DNA from: Alphaproteobacteria bacterium
GTDB lineage: Bacteria; Pseudomonadota; Alphaproteobacteria; Micavibrionales; Micavibrionaceae
Direction: 5' to 3'
Length of the DNA: 64,000 bases
NCBI GenBank assembly: GCA_028277665.1
Contig: JANQFU010000009.1
Span: 27,612 to 91,611, forward strand
Every line of letters begins with the position of its first letter. The stretch's first letter is position 1. The position numbers and the translations under genes were made by a program. Below, piece by piece: positions 7,874 to 16,223 of this stretch. Below the pieces are notes generated by a model. The model was given only the letters and a program-made list of their open reading frames with translations, made no database searches and was not told where the DNA came from.

Positions 7874-8281
7874 ATGGACGAGATTGAAACAAGATTGCGC
7901 GAGACAACCCAGGAATGTCTGGAGCGTTATCAGGCTTGGCGCACAGACGAAAATGCCGGTACGGCGCGCGAGTCCTTGCAGGAAGCTGTTCATGAGCTTC
8001 GGAAAGTTGCCTCCCGCCTTGAAATCGAAATTGCGATCAGCGAGCGCAATGAAATGGCGCAAAAGCCGATACCGATCCCGACGCACCGTGCCTCGCGCCG
8101 GCGCGGCGCTTCGGATAACGGGGACCCCGAGAGTGCCGATTATGAGGACCTTCCGCAGGATAACGGCGGCCCTTCAGGCAACGCGATGTCTTCCGGCTCT
8201 GGCGTCCCGTCCCAGGGCGTCGTCAGGGAAACGCGTCGCCGCAGAGGGGCGCGCCGGCCGAACACGAACAGGGAATCCTGA
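7874..8281 (+). CDS. Hypothetical protein with coiled-coil N-terminus and basic tail
   Basis: 135 residues from the ATG at 7874, chosen because GGAGG (7864-7868) precedes it by five bases; a GTG at 7862 would overlap that site. Residues 1-60 are charged and heptad-like, suggesting a helix or coiled coil. The rest is low-complexity, rich in Gly, Ser, Asp and Pro, and the protein ends in an arginine cluster R-R-R-R-G-A-R-R. No family is recognised and no membrane segment is present. Its end is convergent with gloB 16 bases further on. The short gap contains atttatag-tcctga-cctaa, which resembles the outer end of the family 2 repeat. Function unknown. Confidence 0.6.
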   Translation: MDEIETRLRETTQECLERYQAWRTDENAGTARESLQEAVHELRKVASRLEIEIAISERNEMAQKPIPIPTHRASRRRGASDNGDPESADYEDLPQDNGGPSGNAMSSGSGVPSQGVVRETRRRRGARRPNTNRES

Positions 8282-8297
8282 TTTATAGATCCTGACC

Positions 8298-9020
8298 CTA
8301 AAACCGGTCTTTTCGCGTGCGCAAGGCCGCGAAGGATTCCGTATCCCGTGTCTGCAGGAACGGGTTTGTGTCCATCTCCTCTTGTAACGTGGACGGAATT
8401 GTCGGTATGCCCGAATTGCGCTTCCTCTTTATGTCTTTGAACCGTTTTTCTATGGCCGGATTACCCGGCGCAATAGATTTGCAGAATGCGGCGTTCTGAA
8501 GCGTATATTCATGGCCGCAGTAAAGTTTTGTATTATGGGGCAATGTTTTGAGTTTTTCCAGAGAGTCCCGCATCTGTCCGGCGGTGCCTTCGAACAGGCG
8601 TCCGCACCCCATGCAAAACAATGTATCTCCTGAGAAAAGAGCGTTTGCGGCGGGGATGTGATAGCAAAGATGTCCTTTGGTGTGCCCGGGTGTCTCCAGA
8701 ATATTTATTTTTGTTGTGCTGCCAAGTATCAGGGGCGATGTTTCTTTAAGGGGCAGGTCTGTTGGGAACGGTATCTTCTTTACTTCGGCGGCAGGGGCTG
8801 CGATCTGCGCGCCGTAGCGTTGTTTCAGTTCAGGCGCGCCGGCGACATGGTCGCCGTGGTGGTGGGTGAGAAGGATGAGGTTCGGGACAATATTTGCCTT
8901 TTCCAACGCATCGACAACCGGGTTTGCATCGCCCGGATCGATCACGGCGGAATGTCCATCCGGCGTTTCCAGAATGTAAGTGTAATTATCCGCAAGCACG
9001 GGGACGGTCAGGATATTCAT
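8298..9020 (-). CDS. gloB: Hydroxyacylglutathione hydrolase (glyoxalase II)
   Basis: 240 residues. GloB hydrolyses S-lactoylglutathione to lactate and glutathione, the second step of methylglyoxal detoxification. The metallo-beta-lactamase motif T-H-H-H-G-D-H gives ligands His53, His55, Asp57 and His58, followed by His113 (P-G-H-T-K-G-H), the bridging Asp132 (S-G-D-T-L-F) and His170 (C-G-H-E-Y-T). The C-terminal HAGH domain is present (N-P-A-I-E-K-R, N-P-F-L). The start codon touches the family 2 repeat copy B, so its leader and ribosome binding site come from that element. It is downstream of two methyltransferase-type genes on the same strand. Confidence 0.95.
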   Translation of the reverse strand: MNILTVPVLADNYTYILETPDGHSAVIDPGDANPVVDALEKANIVPNLILLTHHHGDHVAGAPELKQRYGAQIAAPAAEVKKIPFPTDLPLKETSPLILGSTTKINILETPGHTKGHLCYHIPAANALFSGDTLFCMGCGRLFEGTAGQMRDSLEKLKTLPHNTKLYCGHEYTLQNAAFCKSIAPGNPAIEKRFKDIKRKRNSGIPTIPSTLQEEMDTNPFLQTRDTESFAALRTRKDRF

Positions 9021-9190
9021 GGTTAATAGACCTCATTTCCTGTAAGTATGGACCTTAAAAGGCTGTTTTGGCAGCAAATCGGCATGAAAACGCCTTCTTC
9101 CATGCCCGTGTATTTTTTATACATTGCGCTGTTCGCCGTTGTTTTCATGTCACCTTGTCACAAAATTTCTCAGTTAGGAAAGAGGTCTAA
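9021..9190. mobile_element. MITE-like palindromic element, family 2 (copy B)
   Basis: The left end begins with ttaatagacctcatttcc (about 9023) and the right end is gttaggaaagaggtcta (to about 9190), matching the ends of copy A in inverted orientation. Interior blocks ctgttttggcagcaaatcgg, catgaaaacgcc and caccttgtcacaaaat match copy A. It fills the entire gap between gloB (start at 9020) and the upstream methyltransferase, whose stop codon (9187-9189) lies in its terminal repeat. Confidence 0.78.
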
Positions 9191-10002
9191 TGTCTCCAGC
9201 CTATCAGGTAAATCATTTCAAAACTTGCGATTATACGGTCGTTTTCCGGTGATTGCGGGTCCGGGAAGCGTTTTTTGTATAAATTTTCGGCCAGGGGCCA
9301 GAATGATTTTCCGGGATAACGTTTGTCTCTGTCCGTAAGAATATTGGTCTCTCCCATGCTTCGCAGATCGTGCACGAGGCCGGACAGGCTTTCGTGGCTC
9401 ATTTTGACCGTCTCGGAATCGACGACGGGTAGGCCGAAACCTGCACGCTGGAGGAGATTGCTCATTTGCTGTTTATCTGCAAAAGGATGTATACGCGGGC
9501 TCATTCCGTTTCTTAAATGCATTTCCGTTTCTGCGAGCACGTCTCTGAGTTCATGAAGCGTTTCGCCGCCGAATAAAACGCCAAGAAAAACCCCTTCCGG
9601 TTTCAGGCTTCTGAGGATCTGGATCAAAGCGCCCGGCAAATCATCAATATTGTGAAGGGTTAGAAGAGACAGGACCAGATCCAGCGTTTTGTCTCCGAGA
9701 GGAAAGAGTTCTTCCTTTCCTGCGAGGACCGGAAAATTTGTACGTTCCGGGCAGAGATTCATTTCTATGAGGTCTTCGATTTTTTTATTCGCCTTGAAAG
9801 CGGGAGCCGGATATCCGGTTAAAAGCGCTCTCGGGAACGTTCGATGAATGTCGGCAAGGCGTTCCGCAAAATTCTTTGCGGCAAGTCTGTGGAGGGGGGA
9901 GAGGGGCGTATCGTCGTACAATGATGAGCGTTTACCGGCGTGCCGTAGACGCTGCAAGCGAATGTCAAAGAGACTTCCGGTGGCGGGCGCGGGCTCTGTC
10001 AT
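9187..10002 (-). CDS. SAM-dependent methyltransferase-fold protein, NDUFAF5/BioC-like
   Basis: 271 residues. The N-terminus F-D-I-R-L-Q-R-L-R-H and the class I methyltransferase core (D-L-V-L-S-L-L-T-L-H-N-I-D-D-L-P-G motif, then L-K-P-E-G-V-F-L-G) match the alphaproteobacterial/mitochondrial NDUFAF5 group, known in mitochondria for complex I assembly and usually found near comF and ubiH. The G-x-G-x-G motif I is poorly kept, as in that group. AGGA lies four bases before the ATG. The large methyltransferase fusion lies 38 bases upstream on the same strand, so the two are likely cotranscribed. The stop codon is supplied by the family 2 repeat, so the last residues may differ from homologues. 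A complex I role is inference. Confidence 0.8.
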   Translation of the reverse strand: MTEPAPATGSLFDIRLQRLRHAGKRSSLYDDTPLSPLHRLAAKNFAERLADIHRTFPRALLTGYPAPAFKANKKIEDLIEMNLCPERTNFPVLAGKEELFPLGDKTLDLVLSLLTLHNIDDLPGALIQILRSLKPEGVFLGVLFGGETLHELRDVLAETEMHLRNGMSPRIHPFADKQQMSNLLQRAGFGLPVVDSETVKMSHESLSGLVHDLRSMGETNILTDRDKRYPGKSFWPLAENLYKKRFPDPQSPENDRIIASFEMIYLIGWRH

Positions 10003-10040
10003 GGCGTCCTGCCTTCTATCTGTTCAATGCGGAGCGGAAT

Positions 10041-12788
10041 TTATTCGTTTCTCGGTGCGTCGGGATGAGGGTAGTTGTCTTCACGGTAATCGTCAAACCT
10101 CTCTCCCTGGAATTCATCGCTATCCGTATTTTCCCAACCGTCGTTTTCGTTCCCTGAGGATTCCGAATTCCAGGAGTCCCGGGAATCTCTTTCGGCGGAA
10201 TCTGTCGTTTTACTTTCCTGCTTTATATGATCTCGGCCATTTTCCGGTCCGGACGGTTGTGAAGGAGGCAGAACGACGGGCGTCCCGGGCATGATGCCTC
10301 CCCCGGAGTCTCCGCCCATCGGCGAGGACGGAATTCCCGGGACGAAGAGCGGCGCAGAGTAAGTCGGTGCTTCTTTTGCGTAATCGGCTTCGCGTGTTTC
10401 GTTGAATTGTGTGCCGATTGCCAGGTCTGTGTCATGACACATCACCTGCATGGTTCGGCAACACATTTTGTGATGATTGTCGTCTACGTCCCAATAGCGG
10501 AATTTCCAGAGCTTGTGGATAGGGGCCAGGGCATTCCAGCCGGAAAATTTTCCTTCCTTGAAATCTCCACCGCCTACGGCGCCTCCCCACCGGGGGGCGA
10601 CGGCGAAAGGAAAAATCTTTTGCGGAGTCATACCGAGATGGTTGAAATAACTTTCTCCGAGTTTGGCGACGCGGTCCGGTGTCACGTCGAATTTATCGGC
10701 GATATACTTTTTTGCCTGTTCCGTGTCGGTGATATTTTTGGGCAAATGGAGACTAGGGGCCCGGATGATGCGACCGCTGCCTTTGTGGCGCTGAGGAACG
10801 GGGAGGAACTCCTGGATGAATCCGGCCAGAACTTCGTTCGATTTGTTGCGCGCCAGAGGCAGGATAACCGCAGTGTTAATCGTATGATCGTCATGAATGA
10901 CGAATTCGACGTCTTTTGCGGCAAGCCCGGCGACCGAGGAACGGATATAGCCCTCGTCTACGAAGCTGGAGCGAATGGTTCGCAGATGTCCTGCATATCC
11001 CCGTATTTCTTTGAAACGCTCGTCTTTTTCCGGGATATCGCGCAAAAGGGCGTCAAGATCGGTGATGTCTTCATCCGGGAATTCGTCAAGCTCCAGAGGC
11101 GATTCAAGCCAGCTTTCTGCAGATTGTCCGAGGGTTTCGAAAAGGGAGAGAATTTGTACTTCAAGCCGGGAGCTTGGAATATAGCCGACATAGATCGCGT
11201 TCAGGACGTGTTGGGCGTCATATTCCCGAATGGTGTCCTGCACCGAAAATCCTTCGGTTTCTTCAAGGCGTTTTCTGGGGACCGGTGGAGCGGTCGGTTC
11301 TTCGACGTTCAGGTACCATGTTTCAATGCGCTCATCCAGATAATCCGGAGCCGGGTAGAAGCAAGGGCCTTTTTCAAGTTCCTGCGCGATTCCCGGTTTC
11401 ATGCCCAGGTAATCCCGCGCGAGCATGACGGCGCCCTTGTATCCGTTTTCAACGGCCTCGCGCGCTTCATCCATGTTGACGGCGAAAGCCTCATACATAT
11501 GGCCGGACCATTTTTTTCCATCGAGACTTTTGCCTTTGCGCGGGACGGCATTGACTAACGGGCGCGCGACGGATTCCCGAAGGTAAAGTTTGATCCGGCC
11601 GTTTTCGCCCAGACGGTACGGCAGGAGGTCGGAGAGCCGGACATCGCGGCTGACAATCTCTGTGATGCGTCCTGTTTTCTCATCCCGCATAGCTTCGATA
11701 TGCAGGGAGCCGCCGGTTTTGTTTGACGGACGGCGTTCGCTGATGAGAAGGCTTTTGCGTTCGCCGATCTTTTGCGCCAGAAAAATGTAGCTTGTCGGCG
11801 GGTGGCCGAGCGGCGTTCCATCCTCTTTGAACAGGCGGAAATGACCTTCCGAGCGTTCACGGATGAATTTTTCGTTCCATTGAGGCGCGCTATACAGAAC
11901 GCGTGCGCCCATTGCGCGCATTTGTTTGCGGTATTCCCGGACCGTAAAGAAGGTATATTCTTTCGGGAGTTCCGTTTCCCAATGCTGGCGGTCGTCTTTG
12001 CGCATGATAAATTCATACGCCCATTTGTAAGGAACGCGGAACAGCCGCGTATCCGGGATGCGCGGCGGAAGTTCTTCGAGGAAAAATCCGCCGCATCCGA
12101 TCCCTTCTCTCGGGCGGGCATGTTCCGAATACCAGATCAGCAGATCCGCTTCGGACAACTCGGGAAGGGTGTCTCCCATGCTTTCGGCATCGGGCATTTC
12201 AATAAGAACAAATTCTTCCGGTGGCGGGCGGGCATAGTCCCGGATGAAGAGCATACCGCCGTCCTTGAGCATCGCGAATTCGTTCTTCAGCGTGTCGACG
12301 ACCGGTTGTTCGTTGTAATAGGAGTTTGAGTAGATTTCATAAAGAATATAAGAATTGACGATCGCATCCATTGAGCCTTCGGGGAACGGGTGGTTCGTGG
12401 CATCTCCCTGAACGAATTCGAGGTTGGGCGCCTGCCATTTTTTTACGGAGCTTTTGATCGCTCTCTTATCCTTATCGACGCCGAATATCCGGTAATCCGG
12501 GTATAAGACGGCCATGGTGTAGGCGAGTGCGCCGTCATCACTTCCCATATCGGCAATTTTTGCGCCGGTCGGCAGAAGCAAATGTGCGAGGGTGAACCAT
12601 GCCTTGCGGATTGTTGCGGCCGGGACGTCTTCCAGCATTTCGCACCGCTTTTCCAGTGCGGGCGGCAGATCGATGTCTTTGGCTTTAAGCGGGGAAGGCG
12701 CCGTACCGTCCGTGTGCTCGCTCGCCTGAGTAAGGGTTTCTTTCAGGTGATTACGGTGTTCGGACAGCCTATCCTCTTGTGTTATCAT
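10041..12788 (-). CDS. Large fusion: SAM methyltransferase plus two NUDIX-like regions and acidic tail
   Basis: 915 residues, no signal peptide or membrane segment. Residues about 60-200 are a class I methyltransferase: motif I I-A-D-M-G-S-D-D-G-A (78-87), the acidic end of strand 2 at G-V-D-K-D (103-107), and G-D-A-T-N-H-P-F-P (128-136). Residues about 340-500 look like a decayed NUDIX fold: a core strand with L-V-N-A-V-P and a late segment F-Y-P-A-P-D-Y-L-D-E-R-I-E, which resembles the 'Y-x-S-P-G-x-x-D-E' strand of ADP-ribose pyrophosphatases. Residues about 625-735 show a second such region, ending G-E-S-Y-F-N-H-L-G-M-T-P-Q. Neither contains an intact NUDIX box, so NUDIX hydrolysis is unlikely. 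A Cys/His cluster (H-H-K-M-C-C-R-T-M-Q-V-M-C-H) is at 772-785. From 830 the chain is proline-, serine- and acid-rich and disordered. The methyltransferase part is sure; the NUDIX reading is inference. Confidence 0.7.
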   Translation of the reverse strand: MITQEDRLSEHRNHLKETLTQASEHTDGTAPSPLKAKDIDLPPALEKRCEMLEDVPAATIRKAWFTLAHLLLPTGAKIADMGSDDGALAYTMAVLYPDYRIFGVDKDKRAIKSSVKKWQAPNLEFVQGDATNHPFPEGSMDAIVNSYILYEIYSNSYYNEQPVVDTLKNEFAMLKDGGMLFIRDYARPPPEEFVLIEMPDAESMGDTLPELSEADLLIWYSEHARPREGIGCGGFFLEELPPRIPDTRLFRVPYKWAYEFIMRKDDRQHWETELPKEYTFFTVREYRKQMRAMGARVLYSAPQWNEKFIRERSEGHFRLFKEDGTPLGHPPTSYIFLAQKIGERKSLLISERRPSNKTGGSLHIEAMRDEKTGRITEIVSRDVRLSDLLPYRLGENGRIKLYLRESVARPLVNAVPRKGKSLDGKKWSGHMYEAFAVNMDEAREAVENGYKGAVMLARDYLGMKPGIAQELEKGPCFYPAPDYLDERIETWYLNVEEPTAPPVPRKRLEETEGFSVQDTIREYDAQHVLNAIYVGYIPSSRLEVQILSLFETLGQSAESWLESPLELDEFPDEDITDLDALLRDIPEKDERFKEIRGYAGHLRTIRSSFVDEGYIRSSVAGLAAKDVEFVIHDDHTINTAVILPLARNKSNEVLAGFIQEFLPVPQRHKGSGRIIRAPSLHLPKNITDTEQAKKYIADKFDVTPDRVAKLGESYFNHLGMTPQKIFPFAVAPRWGGAVGGGDFKEGKFSGWNALAPIHKLWKFRYWDVDDNHHKMCCRTMQVMCHDTDLAIGTQFNETREADYAKEAPTYSAPLFVPGIPSSPMGGDSGGGIMPGTPVVLPPSQPSGPENGRDHIKQESKTTDSAERDSRDSWNSESSGNENDGWENTDSDEFQGERFDDYREDNYPHPDAPRNE

Positions 12789-12908
12789 TTCAACCCGATT
12801 ACGGGACTTCGCATTTATTTTGTATTTTTTGCCGGACTATCCGGCTCTTGCGTCTGTCCCGATTCTTCCTCTAAATACACACAGGATCAACATACTAACG
12901 GGTATCGG

Positions 12909-13787
12909 ATGCTAATTGCAACTCCAAACGATAATAATCTTTCACAGACAGACTCTCCCTCGTCAAGAGCGCGGCGACGCAGGTCTGCCTTGCGTAAATT
13001 ACAATGGCGCAATCTCCGGCGTCGGGTTTTCGGCCATGTCTGTTTTGCCGGACAGACATTTTTGAACGAAATTCTGCCGCCGGTATGCCCTGTAACTCTG
13101 GAGCCGGTCGAGCGGCAGGGAATGCTGGCGTCTCGGGCTTTTCAGGCTCTGGATCTTATCGCGCCCCCTTGTTGCCGGGTTTGCGGGCGTCCGTTCGCTT
13201 CGCAAACCCTTTTTGACAGCGAGGAGATCGGCGAGGATTTGTTATGTGCGGAATGCCTGAACCATCCGCCGCCGTTCGACAAGGCGCGCGCGGCTCTGGT
13301 TTACAATGACGGCAGCCGGCGCCTGATCCTTGCCTTCAAGCACGGCGATAAGACGTTTCTGACCAAAACGCTCGTTCCTTTTATGTATCAGGCCGGGCGT
13401 CAAATTCTCGATGAGTCGGATTATCTTGTTCCTGTCCCGTTGCATTATTTCCGCCTTTTACATCGGCGTTACAATCAATCGGCGCTTCTGTCCACGGTCC
13501 TCTCGCGCCTTTGCGGAAAAGAGACGCTTTTGGATGCTCTTATCCGGTTGCGCCATACGCCGATGCAGGGACGGCGCAGCGCGGAGCAGCGCAGGAAAAA
13601 CGTTCGTGCAGCGTTCGCTCTTCGGCCCGGCGCGGCAGAAAAAATCAACGGGAAGGCGGTCTGTCTGATTGACGATGTGTATACGACAGGCGCGACAGTC
13701 CGTGAATGCGCCAAAGAGCTCAAGCGTATGGGGGCGTCCCGTGTGTTTGTTCTGACCTTGTCCCGGACGTCCCGTGAGGTAGGGTAA
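12909..13787 (+). CDS. ComF family protein (phosphoribosyltransferase-like)
   Basis: 292 residues from the ATG at 12909; the frame is open further upstream into the divergent gene, so the start is uncertain and the basic 45-residue N-terminus may be partly untranslated. Family features are C-R-V-C-G-R-P-F and a following C-A-E-C, which make the N-terminal zinc-ribbon-like part, then A-L-V-Y-N-D-G-S, the K-H-G-D-K motif, V-P-V-P-L-H, R-R-Y-N-Q-S, and the PRPP-binding loop V-C-L-I-D-D-V-Y-T-T-G-A-T. ComF-type proteins act in DNA uptake in competent bacteria; in alphaproteobacteria the role is not settled. The 3' end overlaps the ubiH-family gene tail to tail by 68 bases. Confidence 0.85.
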   Translation: MLIATPNDNNLSQTDSPSSRARRRRSALRKLQWRNLRRRVFGHVCFAGQTFLNEILPPVCPVTLEPVERQGMLASRAFQALDLIAPPCCRVCGRPFASQTLFDSEEIGEDLLCAECLNHPPPFDKARAALVYNDGSRRLILAFKHGDKTFLTKTLVPFMYQAGRQILDESDYLVPVPLHYFRLLHRRYNQSALLSTVLSRLCGKETLLDALIRLRHTPMQGRRSAEQRRKNVRAAFALRPGAAEKINGKAVCLIDDVYTTGATVRECAKELKRMGASRVFVLTLSRTSREVG

Positions 13788-15012
13788 GGATACGGTCGAT
13801 GACGGTTCGGCGCAGTGGGGCAGGGACCCGGTTCAATCCGGCAAATGCCGCCCGCCGGATCATGCGTGCCGGTTTTGACGGCGTGGCGACACACCGGTTG
13901 AGACCGTCAACGCCTCGCGTCCGTATAAAAATGTCATTTTTTCTGCGTGATTCATAGCGGTCCAGAACGGATTTCGATCCGGGATCAAGTCCGAGCTGGA
14001 GACTTTCGGTCACTGTTTTCGCGAGATCGTCTGCATCGCGCAAACCGAGATTGAGTCCCTGCGCCGTAATCGGTGAGAGGACGTGCGCCGCTTCGGCCAG
14101 AATGGCCGTCCGGGCGCCGGTCAGGCGCGTGGCTGTGCGCGAAATAACGGGCCAGCCTTCCGGCGGCGTTTCAATCCGGATGTCACCGTATATCCCGTTC
14201 AGGCGCTCTTGCAGGGCGGTTTCAAGACGTTTATGCGGAAGAGAGAGGAAGGCTCTGGCGTCCTCTGTTTTCTCAACCCAGACAATGCTGCTCGTGTTAT
14301 CCGGAAGCGGAACGACGGCCAGCGGTCCGCCGGGACGGTGAAATTCTGTTGAGATGCCGTTATGCGCCGATGAGTGAGAGATCAGCATTGTCATGGCTGT
14401 CTGAGCGTAATCGCGATCGCGAACGGAGATCCCGGCTTGCTGGCGGACGGCAGAGTCGCGCCCGTCCGCGGCGGCCAGAAGAGGGGCCGAAAAAACCGCC
14501 CCGCCGGCAAGTCTGATTTCGGCGTCAGGCGCTCCCTGACGGAGGTTAATCTCTTCGATCTCTTCTTCAAACAGGCATGTAACGTTTTTATTGTTTTTTA
14601 GAAATTCATAAAGGGCGCTATGAAGAACGGCGTTGGGAATGTTGAGGCCGAATTCTTCTCTTCCGGCTTCCCGTGCCCGAAATAACGTTTCAAAAGGCGG
14701 CTTGAAACCGTGCGCGCTGTCGTCGATGATGCGCATGGCTTCGATCCTTTCCGCATGCGGACGGCAAAGCGCCAGAACACCTGCTTTCTCAAGGATGTCC
14801 AGAGAGCGGCCCAGCATCGCGACGGTGCGGCCTTCGGGGCTGATCTCCCTGAGAGGGGGCGGCGGTGCTTTCTTGTCGATCAGGAGGGTTTTAACGTCGT
14901 TCTTCCCGAGAAGCGCGGCGAGGGCAAGGCCTGCCGGTCCGCCGCCGGCAATCAGAACATCCGCATCACGATCATGTCTTTTTTTGTTCATCGCCTTGCC
15001 CGCCGTTTGCAT
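13720..15012 (-). CDS. UbiH/UbiF/COQ6-family FAD-dependent hydroxylase
   Basis: 430 residues. The FAD-binding G-x-G-x-x-G motif (I-A-G-G-G-P-A-G-L-A), the second FAD motif with D-G-R-D-S-A-V-R, and L-A-E-A-A-H-V-L-S-P-I-T-A-Q-G-L-N-L-G-L-R-D place it with the ubiquinone-biosynthesis aromatic hydroxylases; which ring position it hydroxylates cannot be told. The ATG at 15012 gives a seven-residue leader before M-N-K-K; the ATG at 14991 is also possible. The last 22 codons overlap comF on the other strand. It is divergent from grxC across a 54-base gap that must carry both promoters. Confidence 0.93.
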   Translation of the reverse strand: MQTAGKAMNKKRHDRDADVLIAGGGPAGLALAALLGKNDVKTLLIDKKAPPPPLREISPEGRTVAMLGRSLDILEKAGVLALCRPHAERIEAMRIIDDSAHGFKPPFETLFRAREAGREEFGLNIPNAVLHSALYEFLKNNKNVTCLFEEEIEEINLRQGAPDAEIRLAGGAVFSAPLLAAADGRDSAVRQQAGISVRDRDYAQTAMTMLISHSSAHNGISTEFHRPGGPLAVVPLPDNTSSIVWVEKTEDARAFLSLPHKRLETALQERLNGIYGDIRIETPPEGWPVISRTATRLTGARTAILAEAAHVLSPITAQGLNLGLRDADDLAKTVTESLQLGLDPGSKSVLDRYESRRKNDIFIRTRGVDGLNRCVATPSKPARMIRRAAFAGLNRVPAPLRRTVIDRILTLPHGTSGTRSEQTHGTPPYA

Positions 15013-15066
15013 TTTCTATGTTATCTGGCATGATGAGGGAAACAAGGCAAGCAGCGGATTTTTAAA

Positions 15067-15342
15067 ATGGCTCAAGTTGAAATTTATACGCGTCCCGGCT
15101 GCCCGTTTTGCGTCCGCGCAAAAGCGCTTTTGGACCGAAAGGGGGCTGCATACACGGAGATTGATATCACGGGAGATCCCGATCTCCGTACGCAGATGAT
15201 TCGCCGTGCTGACAAACGGCGTACCGTGCCGCAGATTTTTATTCACGGCGAAGGGATCGGCGGCTGTGATGAATTGTATGCGCTTGATTCCCGCGGAGAG
15301 CTCGACGACCTTCTGACCGGAAGACACGAACGGGCCGTTTGA
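15067..15342 (+). CDS. grxC: Glutaredoxin 3
   Basis: 91 residues with the dithiol active site C-P-F-C (Cys12, Cys15), the conserved T-V-P-Q-I-F-I cis-proline segment and I-G-G-C-D-E-L glutathione-binding motif. It reduces protein disulfides and mixed disulfides with glutathione in the cytoplasm. The gene directly precedes the nitrilase-family gene, an arrangement (comF-grxC-nitrilase) common in alphaproteobacteria, and both are probably cotranscribed. Confidence 0.96.
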   Translation: MAQVEIYTRPGCPFCVRAKALLDRKGAAYTEIDITGDPDLRTQMIRRADKRRTVPQIFIHGEGIGGCDELYALDSRGELDDLLTGRHERAV

Positions 15343-15383
15343 ATAAAAAGAAAAATCAAAAAACGAATAAAAGCAAAACCATC

Positions 15384-16223
15384 ATGATGAAAACTGCGTG
15401 TATCCAGATGAGCTCCGGGCCGGAGATTCTCGAAAATCTGCGTGTTGCTGAAGAGTTGATCCGCGAGGCGGCTCAGAGCGGGGCCGAATTCGTCCTGACA
15501 CCGGAAAATACATGCCATATCCGGTCTCCAATGAGCGCAAAGCTTGAAAGCGCTCCTCTTGTTGAAGATCATCCCGCCGTCCCTTTTTTCTCCAGGCTTG
15601 CGGCGGAGTTGAATATTCACCTTCTGATCGGCTCGATCTCCGTTCGTGATCCGGATAGGGAAATGTTATGGAACCGTTCTCTCTTTTTTACGCCGGACGG
15701 TTTCCTGTCCGCGACATATAACAAAATTCATTTGTTCGATTCTGTGATTGACGGCGTTCACCGTTACATGGAAAGCGATGTTTTTCTGCCCGGGGAAGAT
15801 GCCGTGAGCGTACGTACACCGGATATTCATCTCGGTATGACGATTTGTTATGACCTGCGCTTTGCGCATTTGTACAGGGCCCTCGCGAAAGCCGGAGCCT
15901 GGGTGATGTCCGCTCCGTCTGCATATACCGTCCAGACCGGCCGGGCGCACTGGGAAACCCTGATCCGGGCGCGGGCGATTGAGACGGGCAGCTATATTCT
16001 TGCTCCCGGGCAAACCGGGGAACATCAGGGTGGACGTTTGACTTACGGTCATTCGATGATTGTCGGCCCGTGGGGGAATATCCTCGCCCAGGCCGGGGAA
16101 GAAGAAGGATTCATCCTTGCGGATATAGACGCCGGCGAGTCGGAACGCGCCCGCGAATCCGTTCCGGCTCTTGCAAACGACCGGCCTTTTACGCTCCGTC
16201 AGCTTGAGGCCGAAGGGTCTTGA
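15384..16223 (+). CDS. Carbon-nitrogen hydrolase (nitrilase superfamily, Nit1-like amidase)
   Basis: 279 residues from ATG 15384. A TTG at 15339, overlapping the end of grxC, would add a lysine-rich 15-residue leader that homologues are not expected to have. The Glu-Lys-Cys triad is visible: Glu41 in T-P-E-N, Lys114 in Y-N-K-I-H-L-F-D, and Cys155 in T-I-C-Y-D-L-R-F. The pattern resembles Nit1-type amidases that act on deaminated glutathione, which would fit its place behind grxC, but the substrate is inferred. The 3' end overlaps coaBC tail to tail by 35 bases. Confidence 0.9.
   Translation: MMKTACIQMSSGPEILENLRVAEELIREAAQSGAEFVLTPENTCHIRSPMSAKLESAPLVEDHPAVPFFSRLAAELNIHLLIGSISVRDPDREMLWNRSLFFTPDGFLSATYNKIHLFDSVIDGVHRYMESDVFLPGEDAVSVRTPDIHLGMTICYDLRFAHLYRALAKAGAWVMSAPSAYTVQTGRAHWETLIRARAIETGSYILAPGQTGEHQGGRLTYGHSMIVGPWGNILAQAGEEEGFILADIDAGESERARESVPALANDRPFTLRQLEAEGS

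Noticed and set aside
7884..8288. 134-residue alternative frame over the hypothetical gene at 7874
   Set aside because: No ribosome binding site and very Arg-rich; the other frame has GGAGG at the right distance.
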